Source: Oscillospiraceae bacterium (GTDB lineage: Bacteria; Bacillota; Clostridia; Oscillospirales; Acutalibacteraceae). From it: a stretch of 64,000 bases of DNA. Both the position numbers and the translations under genes were made by a program. Positions 52,701-61,553 of this stretch are shown here, piece by piece. Under the pieces are notes generated by a model. That model made no database searches and was not told where the DNA came from. It worked only from the letters and a program-made list of their open reading frames with translations. Location of the stretch: the NCBI GenBank assembly GCA_015066565.1, contig SVOB01000001.1, positions 1 to 64,000 of the forward strand, given 5' to 3'. The number at the start of each line of letters is the position of its first letter. Position 1 is the stretch's first letter.

Positions 52701-53795
52701 ATGGAACAAAACGGTTCAAAAAACAATATGCTTGAAGCTCTGCTTAAAAAGGGCAAGGCTACGGGCAAGCTTACGACCCATGAAATCGACGATGTCATAG
52801 TCGAAATGGACCTTGACATTGAAGAGTGGGACAAGATTTACGACACCATTGAGGCTCAGAATATTCAGATTATTGATGACCTCGGTGACGCCGCTCTTGC
52901 CGACATTTCGTTTGAGGTTGAAAGCGAAAAGATTTCGGATTCAGGTTCGGCAGATTCTAAAAACGAGGGAATTGAAGATCCCGTCAAGGCTTATCTTAAA
53001 GAGATTGGCCGCGTTCCTCTTCTTACAAGTGAAGAGGAAATTGAGCTTGCAACCCGTATTGCGGATAATGACGAGCAGGCTAAAAAACGCCTTGCGGAAG
53101 CGAATCTGCGTCTTGTTGTAAGCATCGCAAAAAGATATGTCGGCAGGGGAATGCAGTTCCTTGATTTGATTCAGGAGGGCAACCTCGGTCTTTTGAAGGC
53201 TGTTGACAAGTTCGACTATACGAAGGGCTTTAAATTTTCAACCTATGCGACCTGGTGGATAAGACAGGCTATCACAAGAGCAATTGCTGACCAGGCGAGA
53301 ACAATCCGTATTCCCGTTCATATGGTTGAAACTATCAACAAGGTTAAAAAGACAATTACCTTACTGCTTCACGAAAACGGCAGGGATCCGACTGCTGAAG
53401 AGGTTTCTGAATACCTCAATATGCCCGTTGACAAGGTCCGTGAGATTATGCGTGTCGCCCAGGAACCCGTTTCGCTTGAAACACCCATCGGCGAAGAGGA
53501 AGACAGCCATCTCGGCGATTTCATCCCCGACGACGACGCTCTTGCCCCCGAGGAAGCGGCTTCGATGATGCTTCTTAAAGAACAGCTTGACGACGTTTTA
53601 AGCACACTTACTCCCCGTGAAAAGAAGGTTATTCAGCTTCGTTTCGGACTTGAGGACGGCAGACAGCGTACCCTTGAAGAAGTCGGCGAGGAATTCGGCG
53701 TTACAAGAGAGCGTATCCGTCAGATTGAGGCGAAGGCTCTTCGTAAGCTCCGCCACCCGAGCAGAAGCAAGAAATTAAAGGATTTCCTAGGTTAA
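52701..53795 (+). CDS. rpoD: RNA polymerase primary sigma factor (sigma-70/SigA)
   Basis: 364 residues. Region 1.1 (about 10-80) is acidic. Region 1.2 starts [20 protein letters not shown]. Region 2 has [22 protein letters not shown] (about 174-195), and region 4.2 ends [20 protein letters not shown]. It is the housekeeping sigma factor expected to read the TTGACA/TATAAT promoters in this window. It is followed by a strong terminator. Confidence 0.97.
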   Translation: MEQNGSKNNMLEALLKKGKATGKLTTHEIDDVIVEMDLDIEEWDKIYDTIEAQNIQIIDDLGDAALADISFEVESEKISDSGSADSKNEGIEDPVKAYLKEIGRVPLLTSEEEIELATRIADNDEQAKKRLAEANLRLVVSIAKRYVGRGMQFLDLIQEGNLGLLKAVDKFDYTKGFKFSTYATWWIRQAITRAIADQARTIRIPVHMVETINKVKKTITLLLHENGRDPTAEEVSEYLNMPVDKVREIMRVAQEPVSLETPIGEEEDSHLGDFIPDDDALAPEEAASMMLLKEQLDDVLSTLTPREKKVIQLRFGLEDGRQRTLEEVGEEFGVTRERIRQIEAKALRKLRHPSRSKKLKDFLG

Positions 53796-53802
53796 TATTT
53801 TA

Positions 53803-53834
53803 AGAGGATGCAATCGTTTGCATCCTCTTTTTTC
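53803..53834 (+). terminator. Intrinsic terminator of the dgt-dnaG-rpoD operon
   Basis: AGAGGATGCAA and TTGCATCCTCT with a short loop, then TTTTTTC. Confidence 0.93.
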
Positions 53835-53863
53835 TTGACTAAAAAAACACGCTGTGATATACT
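53835..53863 (+). promoter_or_regulatory. Promoter of the cobalamin operon
   Basis: TTGACT (53835-53840), 17 bp, TATACT (53858-53863) preceded by TGA. It directly follows the rpoD terminator and precedes the riboswitch. Confidence 0.85.
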
Positions 53864-53877
53864 GAAAAAGCAAATTG

Positions 53878-54117
53878 AATATACGCACTGCGGTCTTTTT
53901 GTACGTCGGTACAGAATGTAATAGGGAATCTCGGTGAAAATCCGTCGCAACAGCCATTACCGTAATCAGGGCTTGACCCTCTAAGTCGGAATACTTCCCG
54001 CAGGCGTGGTTTGAGCATTTGCTATGCCTTGGGCACTTGAAGGCGTAACCGTTGAAAGCCATTTTATATGGCTTTTTGGTGTTGCGTTTTTGTGTTAACA
54101 AAAACGCTTATTTTTTT
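53878..54117 (+). promoter_or_regulatory. Cobalamin riboswitch with terminator expression platform
   Basis: The aptamer core is recognisable from TCGGTAC, AGGGAATC (53923-53930), GGTGAAAATCCG (53933-53944), CGCAACAGCC, and AAGTCGGAATACTTCCCGC. After it come a weak hairpin (AAAGCCAT/ATGGCTTT, about 54055-54076) and a strong terminator: GCGTTTTTGT and ACAAAAACGC (54084-54107) with loop GTTA, then TTATTTTTTT. The terminator ends just before the AGGAAAGG ribosome binding site. Cobalamin binding should favour termination and shut the operon off when B12 is plentiful. Confidence 0.92.
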
Positions 54118-54137
54118 AGGAAAGGTTGGTATTAACT

Positions 54138-56354
54138 ATGAAAAACAAAAAAGTGCTTAAATTATTATCATTGTTTGCCTTGATTTGTATTCTGGCGAAC
54201 ACATTTGCCGTTGTCGGTTTTGCTTCGGACAGCGCAGAGGTAAACGTAACTATCGCTAATAACGGCGCTCCCGTTGTTTACAACGCTCCCGTTACCGTAA
54301 CGGACGTTGACGGCGATAACTCGCTTACAATTAACGACGCTTTGATTATCGCTCACACCGAGTATTATTCCGAGGGCGCCAAAGGTTATGAAACTGCAAC
54401 CACTCAGTACGGTCTCGGTATTAAAAAGCTCTGGGGCAACACAAATAACGGTAGCTTCGGCTACTATGTAAACGACGCTTCCGCCTGGAGCCTGACCGAT
54501 GCTCTTAAGGACGGCGACAACCTTTATGCCTTCTGCTATAAGGACGCTGCCTCTTATTCGGACAAGTATTCCTATTTCAATATCAAATCATTAGTTGGTA
54601 CCGAGGCGAGTGACTCATACGAGATTACCCTCAAAATGCAGGGCTATGATGAAAGTTGGAATCCTGTTGAGCTTCCCGTTGCAAACGCTGTTATCACTCT
54701 TGACGGCGTTGATACCGATTTCGTAACAGACGAAAACGGCGTTGCTTCGATAACAATTAATGATGAGTATAAACATATAATCAGCGCAAGACCCACGGAC
54801 GATTCACTGATTATTACTCCTGCCGTAATTGAAGTTAAAGGCAATGAAACAGACCTTGTTTGCGATTTCGGCGGAAACACATATTATTATTGTTATAATG
54901 CAGTTCAGAGCGGTTGGGTAGCATTTGACGGCATCAATTATTGCTTTGGTGCCGACGGCGCATTGACGACAAAAACAGTTGAAGCAAATGTTACTATCGC
55001 TAACAACGGCGCTCCCGTTGTTTACAACGCTCCCGTTACCGTAACAGACGTTGACAACGACGGCTCTTTAACAATTAACGACGCTCTGATTATTACTCAT
55101 GACGAATACTATTCGGACGGCGTAAAGGGTTATGAAACCGCAGTTACAGAATACGGTCTCGGCATTAAAAAGCTCTGGGGAAACACAAATAACGGTAGCT
55201 TTGGCTATTATGTGAACGACGCTTCCGCTTGGAGCCTTGCAGATACACTTAAAAACGGCGACGACCTTTATGCCTTCTGCTACAAGGACGCTGCCTCTTA
55301 TTCGGATAAGTATTCTTATTTCAATATCAAATCATTAGTAGGTACTGAAGCGAGCGACTCATGTGAAATTACTCTCAAAATGCAGGGCTATGACGAAAAC
55401 TGGAATCCTGTCGAGCTTCCCGTTGCAAACGCTGTTATCACTCTTGACGGCGTTGACACTGATTTCGTAACTGACGAAAACGGCGTTGCCGTAATTAAAA
55501 TTGAAGACGAAAATCAGCATATCCTCAGCGCAAGATCCATAACAGAGGGTCTTATCATTACTCCTGCTGTTATCGACGTTATCGGTGAGGAAAGGGATAT
55601 TGTCTGTGATTTCAGCGGCAACACATATTACTATTCCGATAATGCCGCACAGTCAGGCTTTAAGACCGTTGAAGGCAAAAAGTGTTATTTCGGCGCAGAC
55701 GGCGCTATGGTTAAAAAACAGCTTGTTACAATTGACGGCAAAAAGTATTATTTCGGCAAGGACGGAGATATGTACACTAAGAGACTTATCTCTGTCAAAG
55801 GTAAAAAGTATTATATGGGCGCAGACGGCGCAGCTTATACTAAGAGACTTATTTCCGTAAACGGCAAGAAGTACTATATGGGCTCTGACGGCGTTGCATA
55901 CACAAAGAGACTTATCTCCGTGAACGGCAAGAAGTATTACATGGGCAAGGACGGCGTTGCATATACAAAGAGGCTTATCTCCGTAAACGGCAAGAAGTAC
56001 TATATGGGCTCTGACGGTGTTGCTTATACAAAGAGACTTATCTCCGTAAACGGCAAGAAGTATTATATGGGTAAGGACGGCGTTGCTTATACAAAGAGAC
56101 TTATCTCCGTAAACGGTAAGAAGTACTATATGGGTAAGGACGGCGTTGCATATAAGTCAAAGCTCATTTCAGTAAACGGAAAGAAATACTATATCGGCTC
56201 TGACTGTACGGCTTACAAGTCAAAGTTCGCTTCACTCAGCGGAACAAAATACTATTTCGGTTCGGATTGTGTAATGTATAAGGGCAAGACCTTCTCGGTT
56301 AACGGCGTTAAGTGGAAGGCTGCTTCAAACGGCGTTTGCACAAAGGTTAAATAA
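54138..56354 (+). CDS. Wall-binding surface protein with two DUF4430-like modules
   Basis: 738 residues from the ATG at 54138. A signal peptide covers 1-29. Two nearly identical modules (about 34-250 and 281-500) each hold a DUF4430-like part (SFGYYVNDASAWSL, then LKDGDNLYAFCY) containing an EF-hand/dockerin-like loop (DVDGDNSLTINDA), then an Ig-like segment (ANAVITLDGVDTDFVTDENG). The last ~235 residues are eleven 21-residue YG-type repeats shared with the protein at 3995. It is the first gene after the cobalamin riboswitch, so it probably binds cobalamin or presents it at the wall. Ligand binding is inferred. Confidence 0.82.
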   Translation: MKNKKVLKLLSLFALICILANTFAVVGFASDSAEVNVTIANNGAPVVYNAPVTVTDVDGDNSLTINDALIIAHTEYYSEGAKGYETATTQYGLGIKKLWGNTNNGSFGYYVNDASAWSLTDALKDGDNLYAFCYKDAASYSDKYSYFNIKSLVGTEASDSYEITLKMQGYDESWNPVELPVANAVITLDGVDTDFVTDENGVASITINDEYKHIISARPTDDSLIITPAVIEVKGNETDLVCDFGGNTYYYCYNAVQSGWVAFDGINYCFGADGALTTKTVEANVTIANNGAPVVYNAPVTVTDVDNDGSLTINDALIITHDEYYSDGVKGYETAVTEYGLGIKKLWGNTNNGSFGYYVNDASAWSLADTLKNGDDLYAFCYKDAASYSDKYSYFNIKSLVGTEASDSCEITLKMQGYDENWNPVELPVANAVITLDGVDTDFVTDENGVAVIKIEDENQHILSARSITEGLIITPAVIDVIGEERDIVCDFSGNTYYYSDNAAQSGFKTVEGKKCYFGADGAMVKKQLVTIDGKKYYFGKDGDMYTKRLISVKGKKYYMGADGAAYTKRLISVNGKKYYMGSDGVAYTKRLISVNGKKYYMGKDGVAYTKRLISVNGKKYYMGSDGVAYTKRLISVNGKKYYMGKDGVAYTKRLISVNGKKYYMGKDGVAYKSKLISVNGKKYYIGSDCTAYKSKFASLSGTKYYFGSDCVMYKGKTFSVNGVKWKAASNGVCTKVK
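55670..56350 (+). repeat. Tandem 63-bp coding repeats
   Basis: Eleven 63-bp units encode 21-residue wall-binding repeats. Central units alternate KDG and SDG, which points to a higher-order 126-bp duplication. The same repeat family forms the 3' end of the gene at 3995 (about 6985-7615). Confidence 0.85.
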
Positions 56355-56380
56355 AACAGGTTTAAAGGTTAAATTGTTAT

Positions 56381-58264
56381 ATGAAAAGAAAAATATGTAA
56401 CAGTTTAATATGCGCAGTGCTGGCGATAATTTTTATCGTCGGCTCTGTGCCGTTTTATGCGAAATCCTCCGCTGATGAGGTTAATTCTCTTGTCAGCGGA
56501 GCTGTTTCCTATAAGGCTTCGTCTCTCGGCGTTACGGGAAAGCAGGGGATAGTTGATTATTATACCTCTGCGGGAATGGAATCCGGCGGAGAATGGTATG
56601 TTCTTTCTTTTCTTCAGAACGGAGATAAGCTGAATAATTCTTCCTATGAAAAAGCCTTAATTAATTATCTTAAGAACAATGAGGTTTATTCGGCAACCTC
56701 AAGAGAAAAATTCTCGTTAACTCTTATTGCCCTCGGAACAAAAGATAAATGGGCAAAGAATTACATATCCGAAACGGCAAATGAGGCTATAGGAAAGCAG
56801 GGTATAATGAGCCTTGTTTTCGGACTTCATCTTTTAAATAACGGGTGTAAAAGCGAGCTTTATTCCGCTTCCTCACTCGTTGAAAAAATCTTTTCTCTTC
56901 AGAATTCCGACGGCGGCTGGGCAAATTCGGGAACGGCAAGCGACGTTGACGTAACCTCGATGACGCTTCAGGCGGTTTCTTCATACAGAAAATCTTATTC
57001 GTCAAAAATAGAAAACGCTATAAACTTTTTATCTTCAAAGCAGAGTGATGACGGTGATTTTTTAAGTTACGGCGTTTATAATGCCGAAAGCACGGCGCAG
57101 GTTGTAATTGCGCTTTCTTCTCTCGGAATTGACTGTAATTCGGATTCAAGGTTTATTAAGAACTCCCATAGTGTTATTGACGGGCTTAAAAAGTTTAAGA
57201 ATTCGGACGGAAGCTTCTGCCACGTTATCGGCGGCGGAGCCAATAACAGCGCTACCTCTCAGGCTCATCAGGCTTTAGTTTCGTATTTGCGCTTTTTAAG
57301 GGGTAACGGTTCTTTTTATAAATTCAGTAATCAGTTTTCCGAAAAAACAACCTCGGATTCTGTTACGTCTACCGCTTCTCAAGGTGATTCCTCAGGCGGA
57401 AATACAAATAAAGACAAGGAAAAAACAACTTCTTCGTCAAGCGACAGACCCGAAGTTACCTCGTCGGTTGCAGTTGAAAACTCAACAGGCGTTACAAATA
57501 TGAACGGGAAGGCTTCCTCTCCGGGCGAAAACGGCGAAGAAATCAGTCAGAATGATAATGAAACCGCTTCTGACACAGGCGAAAACGAAAGCCCATCAGT
57601 TCTTTTAACCGACGAAAACGGTTCTCAGGTTGAAGAACAGAAAAACGAAAGCATAATAAGCGAAATTAAAGAGAGGGCAGGCACTCCCAAGGAACTGAAA
57701 ATAAAGCTTATAATTATATCTGTGATTGTTGCTGCGGCTGTAATTTTGTCTGTCATTCTCGTTCTTCTTAAAAAGAGAAATATCAAGAACTTTATTGTAA
57801 TCGGCGTTGCGGTAGTCATCTCGGTTACGAGCGTTCTTTTCATCAGAATACATACGGCTGAAGACTATTATAATTCTTCGGTTAATAAAAATAACACCGT
57901 CGGTCACGTTTATCTGACCGTCAGGTGCGACACGATTATGGGTAAGGACGGCGCGCCCGATAATCCCGTTATACTCGAAAAAGGCGAGTATGAGATAAAA
58001 GAGGGCGACACGGTTTATGTTGTTCTTGCCGAAGCGTTAAGAGAAAACGGTATTATGTTTGAGCATAATTCGTCATATTACATAAGCGGTATAAACAATT
58101 TATATGAATTTGAGTACGGCGACCTTTCGGGCTGGATGTACCTTGTCAATGGCGAAACCCCCTCGGTCGGTTGCGGGGAGTATGTTTTAAAGGACGGCGA
58201 CGATATTCAGTGGCTTTATACCTGCGATATAGGAAATGATTTAAAAACAGATGAAAAAAATTGA
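56381..58264 (+). CDS. Membrane-anchored intrinsic factor/transcobalamin-like protein (alpha-toroid plus DUF4430)
   Basis: 627 residues. A signal peptide covers about 1-30. Residues about 32-310 form an alpha/alpha toroid of the terpenoid-cyclase/transcobalamin type, with repeats such as LQNSDGGWANSGTASDVDVT and KNSDGSFCHVIGGGANNSAT. A S/T/E/N-rich linker (about 318-430) leads to two membrane helices (443-464 and 470-489) joined by a short basic loop. The C-terminal domain (507-616) is DUF4430, with GWMYLVNGETPSVGCGEYVL and KDGDDIQWLY. Both folded domains would lie outside the cell. The domain pair is that of animal cobalamin carriers. It follows the previous gene by 26 bases; the ecfT start overlaps its end. 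Confidence 0.85.
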   Translation: MKRKICNSLICAVLAIIFIVGSVPFYAKSSADEVNSLVSGAVSYKASSLGVTGKQGIVDYYTSAGMESGGEWYVLSFLQNGDKLNNSSYEKALINYLKNNEVYSATSREKFSLTLIALGTKDKWAKNYISETANEAIGKQGIMSLVFGLHLLNNGCKSELYSASSLVEKIFSLQNSDGGWANSGTASDVDVTSMTLQAVSSYRKSYSSKIENAINFLSSKQSDDGDFLSYGVYNAESTAQVVIALSSLGIDCNSDSRFIKNSHSVIDGLKKFKNSDGSFCHVIGGGANNSATSQAHQALVSYLRFLRGNGSFYKFSNQFSEKTTSDSVTSTASQGDSSGGNTNKDKEKTTSSSSDRPEVTSSVAVENSTGVTNMNGKASSPGENGEEISQNDNETASDTGENESPSVLLTDENGSQVEEQKNESIISEIKERAGTPKELKIKLIIISVIVAAAVILSVILVLLKKRNIKNFIVIGVAVVISVTSVLFIRIHTAEDYYNSSVNKNNTVGHVYLTVRCDTIMGKDGAPDNPVILEKGEYEIKEGDTVYVVLAEALRENGIMFEHNSSYYISGINNLYEFEYGDLSGWMYLVNGETPSVGCGEYVLKDGDDIQWLYTCDIGNDLKTDEKN

Positions 58265-59129
58265 GCAGTATAATCCGATAGTGTGTTTTCTGTACTTTAT
58301 GCTGACCTTTGCTCTGGCGGCGTTCGGTACGGACGTTATTATTACGCTCATTTCTCTTTTTTCCTCTTTGATTTTATTTGTTTTAAAATGTAAAACCGAC
58401 GCTAAGAAAAGACATATTTTTATTCTTGTTCTATTCTTTATAACCTCGTTTATAAATCCGATTACGAACCATAGGGGTGTAACGCCGCTTTTTGTTGTGA
58501 ACGATAACCCGATTACGCTTGAAGCCTTTCTTTACGGGGTTTGTATGGCGGGTACGATTTGCGGAGTGTTATATCTTTTCCTTACGTTTTCAATTGTTAT
58601 GACAAGCGAAAAGCTCATCTATGTTTTCGGGATTGTTTCGCCTAAAAGCGCCTTGCTGTTATCTATGGCTTTGAGATATGTTCCGCTTTTTATCGAACAG
58701 CATAAAAAGGTTAAAAAGGCACAGAAGGCTATGGGACTTTTCAAGGACGGAAACATCGTTGACCGGTTTAAAGGCAATATAAGAGTTTTTTCGATTATGG
58801 TTACCTGGGCGCTTGAAAACGGAATTGTTACAGCCGACAGCATGGGCGCAAGAGGCTACAGCGAAAAAAAGCGTTCGGCGTTTTCGTTTTATTCGTTTAC
58901 AAAAGCGGACGCATTTTATCTTTTAATAACGCTTTTACTTTTCGGAATTGTTTCGTTCGGAAAAATCAGGGGTGTTATAGGAACTGTGTTTTACCCCGAA
59001 TTTGTTGTAGCGGGGTTAAATATTAAATCGGCTGTTGTTTATTTCAGTTTTGCGTTATTGACGTTAATGCCGAGTATTTGTGAAGCAGAGGAGGAATTAA
59101 AGTGGAAATACTTAATGTCAAAAATTTAA
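58251..59129 (+). CDS. ecfT: ECF transporter transmembrane (T) component
   Basis: 292 residues of the CbiQ/EcfT family, with about five hydrophobic helices and the cytoplasmic coupling helices. The second coupling motif is intact (DSMGARGYSEKK); the first reads KKAQKAMGLF, so its ARG is changed to AMG. It links the S component to the ATPases. It overlaps the preceding gene by 14 bases and the ATPase gene by 28, so all are translationally coupled. Confidence 0.92.
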   Translation: MKKIEQYNPIVCFLYFMLTFALAAFGTDVIITLISLFSSLILFVLKCKTDAKKRHIFILVLFFITSFINPITNHRGVTPLFVVNDNPITLEAFLYGVCMAGTICGVLYLFLTFSIVMTSEKLIYVFGIVSPKSALLLSMALRYVPLFIEQHKKVKKAQKAMGLFKDGNIVDRFKGNIRVFSIMVTWALENGIVTADSMGARGYSEKKRSAFSFYSFTKADAFYLLITLLLFGIVSFGKIRGVIGTVFYPEFVVAGLNIKSAVVYFSFALLTLMPSICEAEEELKWKYLMSKI

Positions 59130-60730
59130 GCTTTAAATATCCGATGAATGAACTGAATACTCTAAAGAACGTGTCGTTTTCGCTTGAAAAGGGCGATTTT
59201 GCCGTGCTCTGCGGACAGACGGGAAGCGGAAAAACAACTCTTTTGAGAGCTCTTAAGCCCTCGCTTTGCCCGAGAGGTGAAAAAAGCGGAGAGATTATTT
59301 TTGAAAACAATTCGCTTTTTGACGCCGAAAAAAGCGTTGAGTTTAAAATAGGCTTTGTAATGCAGAATCCCGAACAGCAGATTGTTACGGATAAGGTGTA
59401 CCATGAGCTTGCCTTCGCTCTTGAAAATAAAAATACGCCTAAAAATGAAATAGGAAGAAGAATAGCCGAAACAGCCCAGTTTTTCGGAATTGCGGATTTG
59501 TTTGACGAGAATACCCACGTCCTGTCGGGCGGACAGAAGCAGATACTTAATCTCGCTGCGGTTTCGGTTATGCAACCCGACTTGATAATTCTTGACGAGC
59601 CTACGGCACAGCTTGACCCCGTTGCGGCAGTTGACTTTATAACCGTACTCAAAAAACTCAATACCGAAATGGGAATTACCGTTCTTATTTCGGAACACAG
59701 ACTTGAAGAGCTTCTCGGAATAGCGAATAAGCTCATAGTTCTTGAAAACGGTGAAATAAAGGTCTGTGACGAGGTTAAAAAGGCTGTTAAAGACCTTTCT
59801 CCCGAGGACAGAATTATCGAATATATGCCCGCCCCCGTAAGACTTTTCAAATCGGTCAAAAGCGAAAGCGAATGTCCGCTTAACGTAAACGACGGAAAAA
59901 GCTTTATTGAAAACAATTTCAAAAATGAAATCAATACGTTTCCCGTTGAAGAAAAGCCGGAATTAAAGGATAAGGCGATAGAACTCAAAAACGTCTTTTT
60001 CAGATATTCAAAGGAGTCGCCTGACGTTCTTTGCGACCTTTCTCTGACCGTTTATAAAAACGAAATATTTTCTGTTCTCGGCTCCAACGGAAGCGGCAAG
60101 ACCACGGCGTTAAACTGTATTTCGGGTCTATTAAAGCCATACAGCGGAAAGATTAAGATTTTTAATAAAAAAATCAGCGAATATAAAAATAATTCGCTTT
60201 ACATTAACTGCCTTTCAATGATGCCTCAGGATATAGGCACGGTATTTCTTAAAAACACTGTCAGGGAAGAGCTTGAAGAGGTTGGCGCGCTTAAAAATGA
60301 CTTGCCGTTTGATTTGAGCTATCTTTACGACAGACACCCTTACGATATAAGCGGCGGCGAACAACAGCTTTTAGCTCTTGCAAAAGCTCTTTCTTCAAAG
60401 CCCGAGCTTTTAATTCTTGACGAGCCGACAAAGGGACTTGATAACTGTTTTAAGAAGCAGTTCGCTTCAGTCCTTGAAAGCTTAAAGGAAAACGGCGTGA
60501 CGGTTGTAATTGTAACCCATGACGTCGAATTTGCTTCCGACGTTTCCGACAGATGCGCTTTTCTTTTCAGGGGCAGGGTAGTGTCCGAAGAAGCTTCTCA
60601 TAAATTTTTTGAAAGCAACAGCTTTTATACAACGCCTGCCAGCAGAATGACAAGGGGATATTACGACAGGGTAATAAGCGTAGAGGAAGCTGTTGAAATG
60701 ATTATAAAAAACGGCGGTGAAAGAGTATGA
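59102..60730 (+). CDS. ECF transporter ATPase, fused EcfA-EcfA' pair
   Basis: 542 residues from a GTG at 59102, after GGAGG (59090-59094). Two complete ABC ATPase domains are joined in one chain. Domain 1 has GQTGSGKTTLLRAL, LSGGQKQILN and LIILDEPTAQLDP; domain 2 (from about 297) has GSNGSGKTTALNC, ISGGEQQLLAL and LLILDEPTKGLD. Both keep all catalytic residues. The fused form suggests a dedicated rather than shared ECF energising module. Its TGA overlaps the ATG of the S-component gene. Confidence 0.94.
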   Translation: MEILNVKNLSFKYPMNELNTLKNVSFSLEKGDFAVLCGQTGSGKTTLLRALKPSLCPRGEKSGEIIFENNSLFDAEKSVEFKIGFVMQNPEQQIVTDKVYHELAFALENKNTPKNEIGRRIAETAQFFGIADLFDENTHVLSGGQKQILNLAAVSVMQPDLIILDEPTAQLDPVAAVDFITVLKKLNTEMGITVLISEHRLEELLGIANKLIVLENGEIKVCDEVKKAVKDLSPEDRIIEYMPAPVRLFKSVKSESECPLNVNDGKSFIENNFKNEINTFPVEEKPELKDKAIELKNVFFRYSKESPDVLCDLSLTVYKNEIFSVLGSNGSGKTTALNCISGLLKPYSGKIKIFNKKISEYKNNSLYINCLSMMPQDIGTVFLKNTVREELEEVGALKNDLPFDLSYLYDRHPYDISGGEQQLLALAKALSSKPELLILDEPTKGLDNCFKKQFASVLESLKENGVTVVIVTHDVEFASDVSDRCAFLFRGRVVSEEASHKFFESNSFYTTPASRMTRGYYDRVISVEEAVEMIIKNGGERV

Positions 60731-61413
60731 GCGCCTTGAACGAACAAAAACTGAAAAAGGCGCTGAGCATTATTCTTCCCTGTTTTGTAATGCCCGTTGT
60801 AATTGTTGTCGGCTCGCTTTATTCAAGAGAAAAGAGCTACGCCTTGTCAAGCCTTGTACTTGCGCTTTTGTCGCTCGTACTGTTTCTTTGCGGCTTTGAA
60901 AGCAAGAACACGGGTACAAGACGGCTTGTAATTATTGCGATTATGGTTGCGTTAAGCTCTCTCGGAAGATTAATTCCGATAGTCAAGCCCGTTACCTTTT
61001 TAGTTGTAATTACGGGTATCACTCTCGGACCTCAGGCGGGATTTCTAACTGGCGCTTTTTCGGCTGTAATCTCAAATATCAGCTTCGGTCAGGGCCCCTG
61101 GACGCCGTTTCAGATGTTTGCCTGGGGAATGCTCGGCTTTATAGCGGGACTTCTTGAAAAGCCTTTAAACAGGAAGAAAGCTTATTTATATCTCTACCTT
61201 TTCTTCGGCGGGGTTTTCTATTCGTTTATAATGGATATCTGGACTGTTCTCTGGTATGAACAGGGCTTCGTTCCGGAGCTCTATAAAGCGGCGATTATTT
61301 CGGCAATTCCCTATACTCTCGTCTATGCCTGTTCAAACGTTGTGTTTGCGGTTTTACTTGCAAAGCCTATGTGCGAAAAGCTTAACCGAGTGAAAATAAA
61401 ATACGGTGTTTAG
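60727..61413 (+). CDS. ECF transporter substrate-binding (S) component, probably for cobalamin
   Basis: 228 residues with about seven hydrophobic segments and the ECF S-component look: RRLVIIAIMVALSSLGRL (the first-helix coupling motif region), ITLGPQAGFLTGAFSAVISN and GPWTPFQMFAWGMLGF. The last gene of a B12-riboswitch operon next to a transcobalamin-like receptor, it most likely takes up cobalamin, as predicted for CbrT-type S components. Substrate assignment rests on context. Two extra N-terminal helices (about 15-55) precede the usual six. Confidence 0.85.
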   Translation: MSALNEQKLKKALSIILPCFVMPVVIVVGSLYSREKSYALSSLVLALLSLVLFLCGFESKNTGTRRLVIIAIMVALSSLGRLIPIVKPVTFLVVITGITLGPQAGFLTGAFSAVISNISFGQGPWTPFQMFAWGMLGFIAGLLEKPLNRKKAYLYLYLFFGGVFYSFIMDIWTVLWYEQGFVPELYKAAIISAIPYTLVYACSNVVFAVLLAKPMCEKLNRVKIKYGV

Positions 61414-61418
61414 CGGTT

Positions 61419-61444
61419 GGTTGATTATTCAATCAACCGTTTTT
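61419..61444 (+). terminator. Terminator of the cobalamin operon
   Basis: GGTTGATT and AATCAACC with loop ATTC, then GTTTTTAA. Confidence 0.85.
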
Positions 61445-61490
61445 AATGTTAAAACAGACAAAAAGACAGATATGTTTTTGTTAAAAATGC

Positions 61491-61519
61491 TTGCATATCT
61501 TAGTATATGGTGGTAAAAT
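61491..61519 (+). promoter_or_regulatory. typA promoter
   Basis: TTGCAT (61491-61496), 17 bp, TAAAAT (61514-61519) preceded by TGG. It has the same -35 and extended -10 layout as the rplS and rpmE promoters. Confidence 0.8.
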
Positions 61520-61553
61520 ATTAAAGTTTTAAATTGTATTTTCGGGTGAGAAG

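Noticed and set aside
53878-54070. T-box or other amino-acid leader instead of a B12 riboswitch
   Set aside because: There is no GGTACCGCGG-type T-box sequence, while GGTGAAAATCCG, CGCAACAGCC and AAGTCGGAATAC fit the cobalamin aptamer.
55670-56350. CRISPR array
   Set aside because: The regular 63-bp spacing comes from in-frame 21-residue protein repeats without unique spacers, and there are no cas genes.
59044-59988. 314-residue minus-strand open frame
   Set aside because: It is antisense to the fused ECF ATPase and the end of ecfT, both of which have complete motifs; the frame is S/L/F-rich with no domain.
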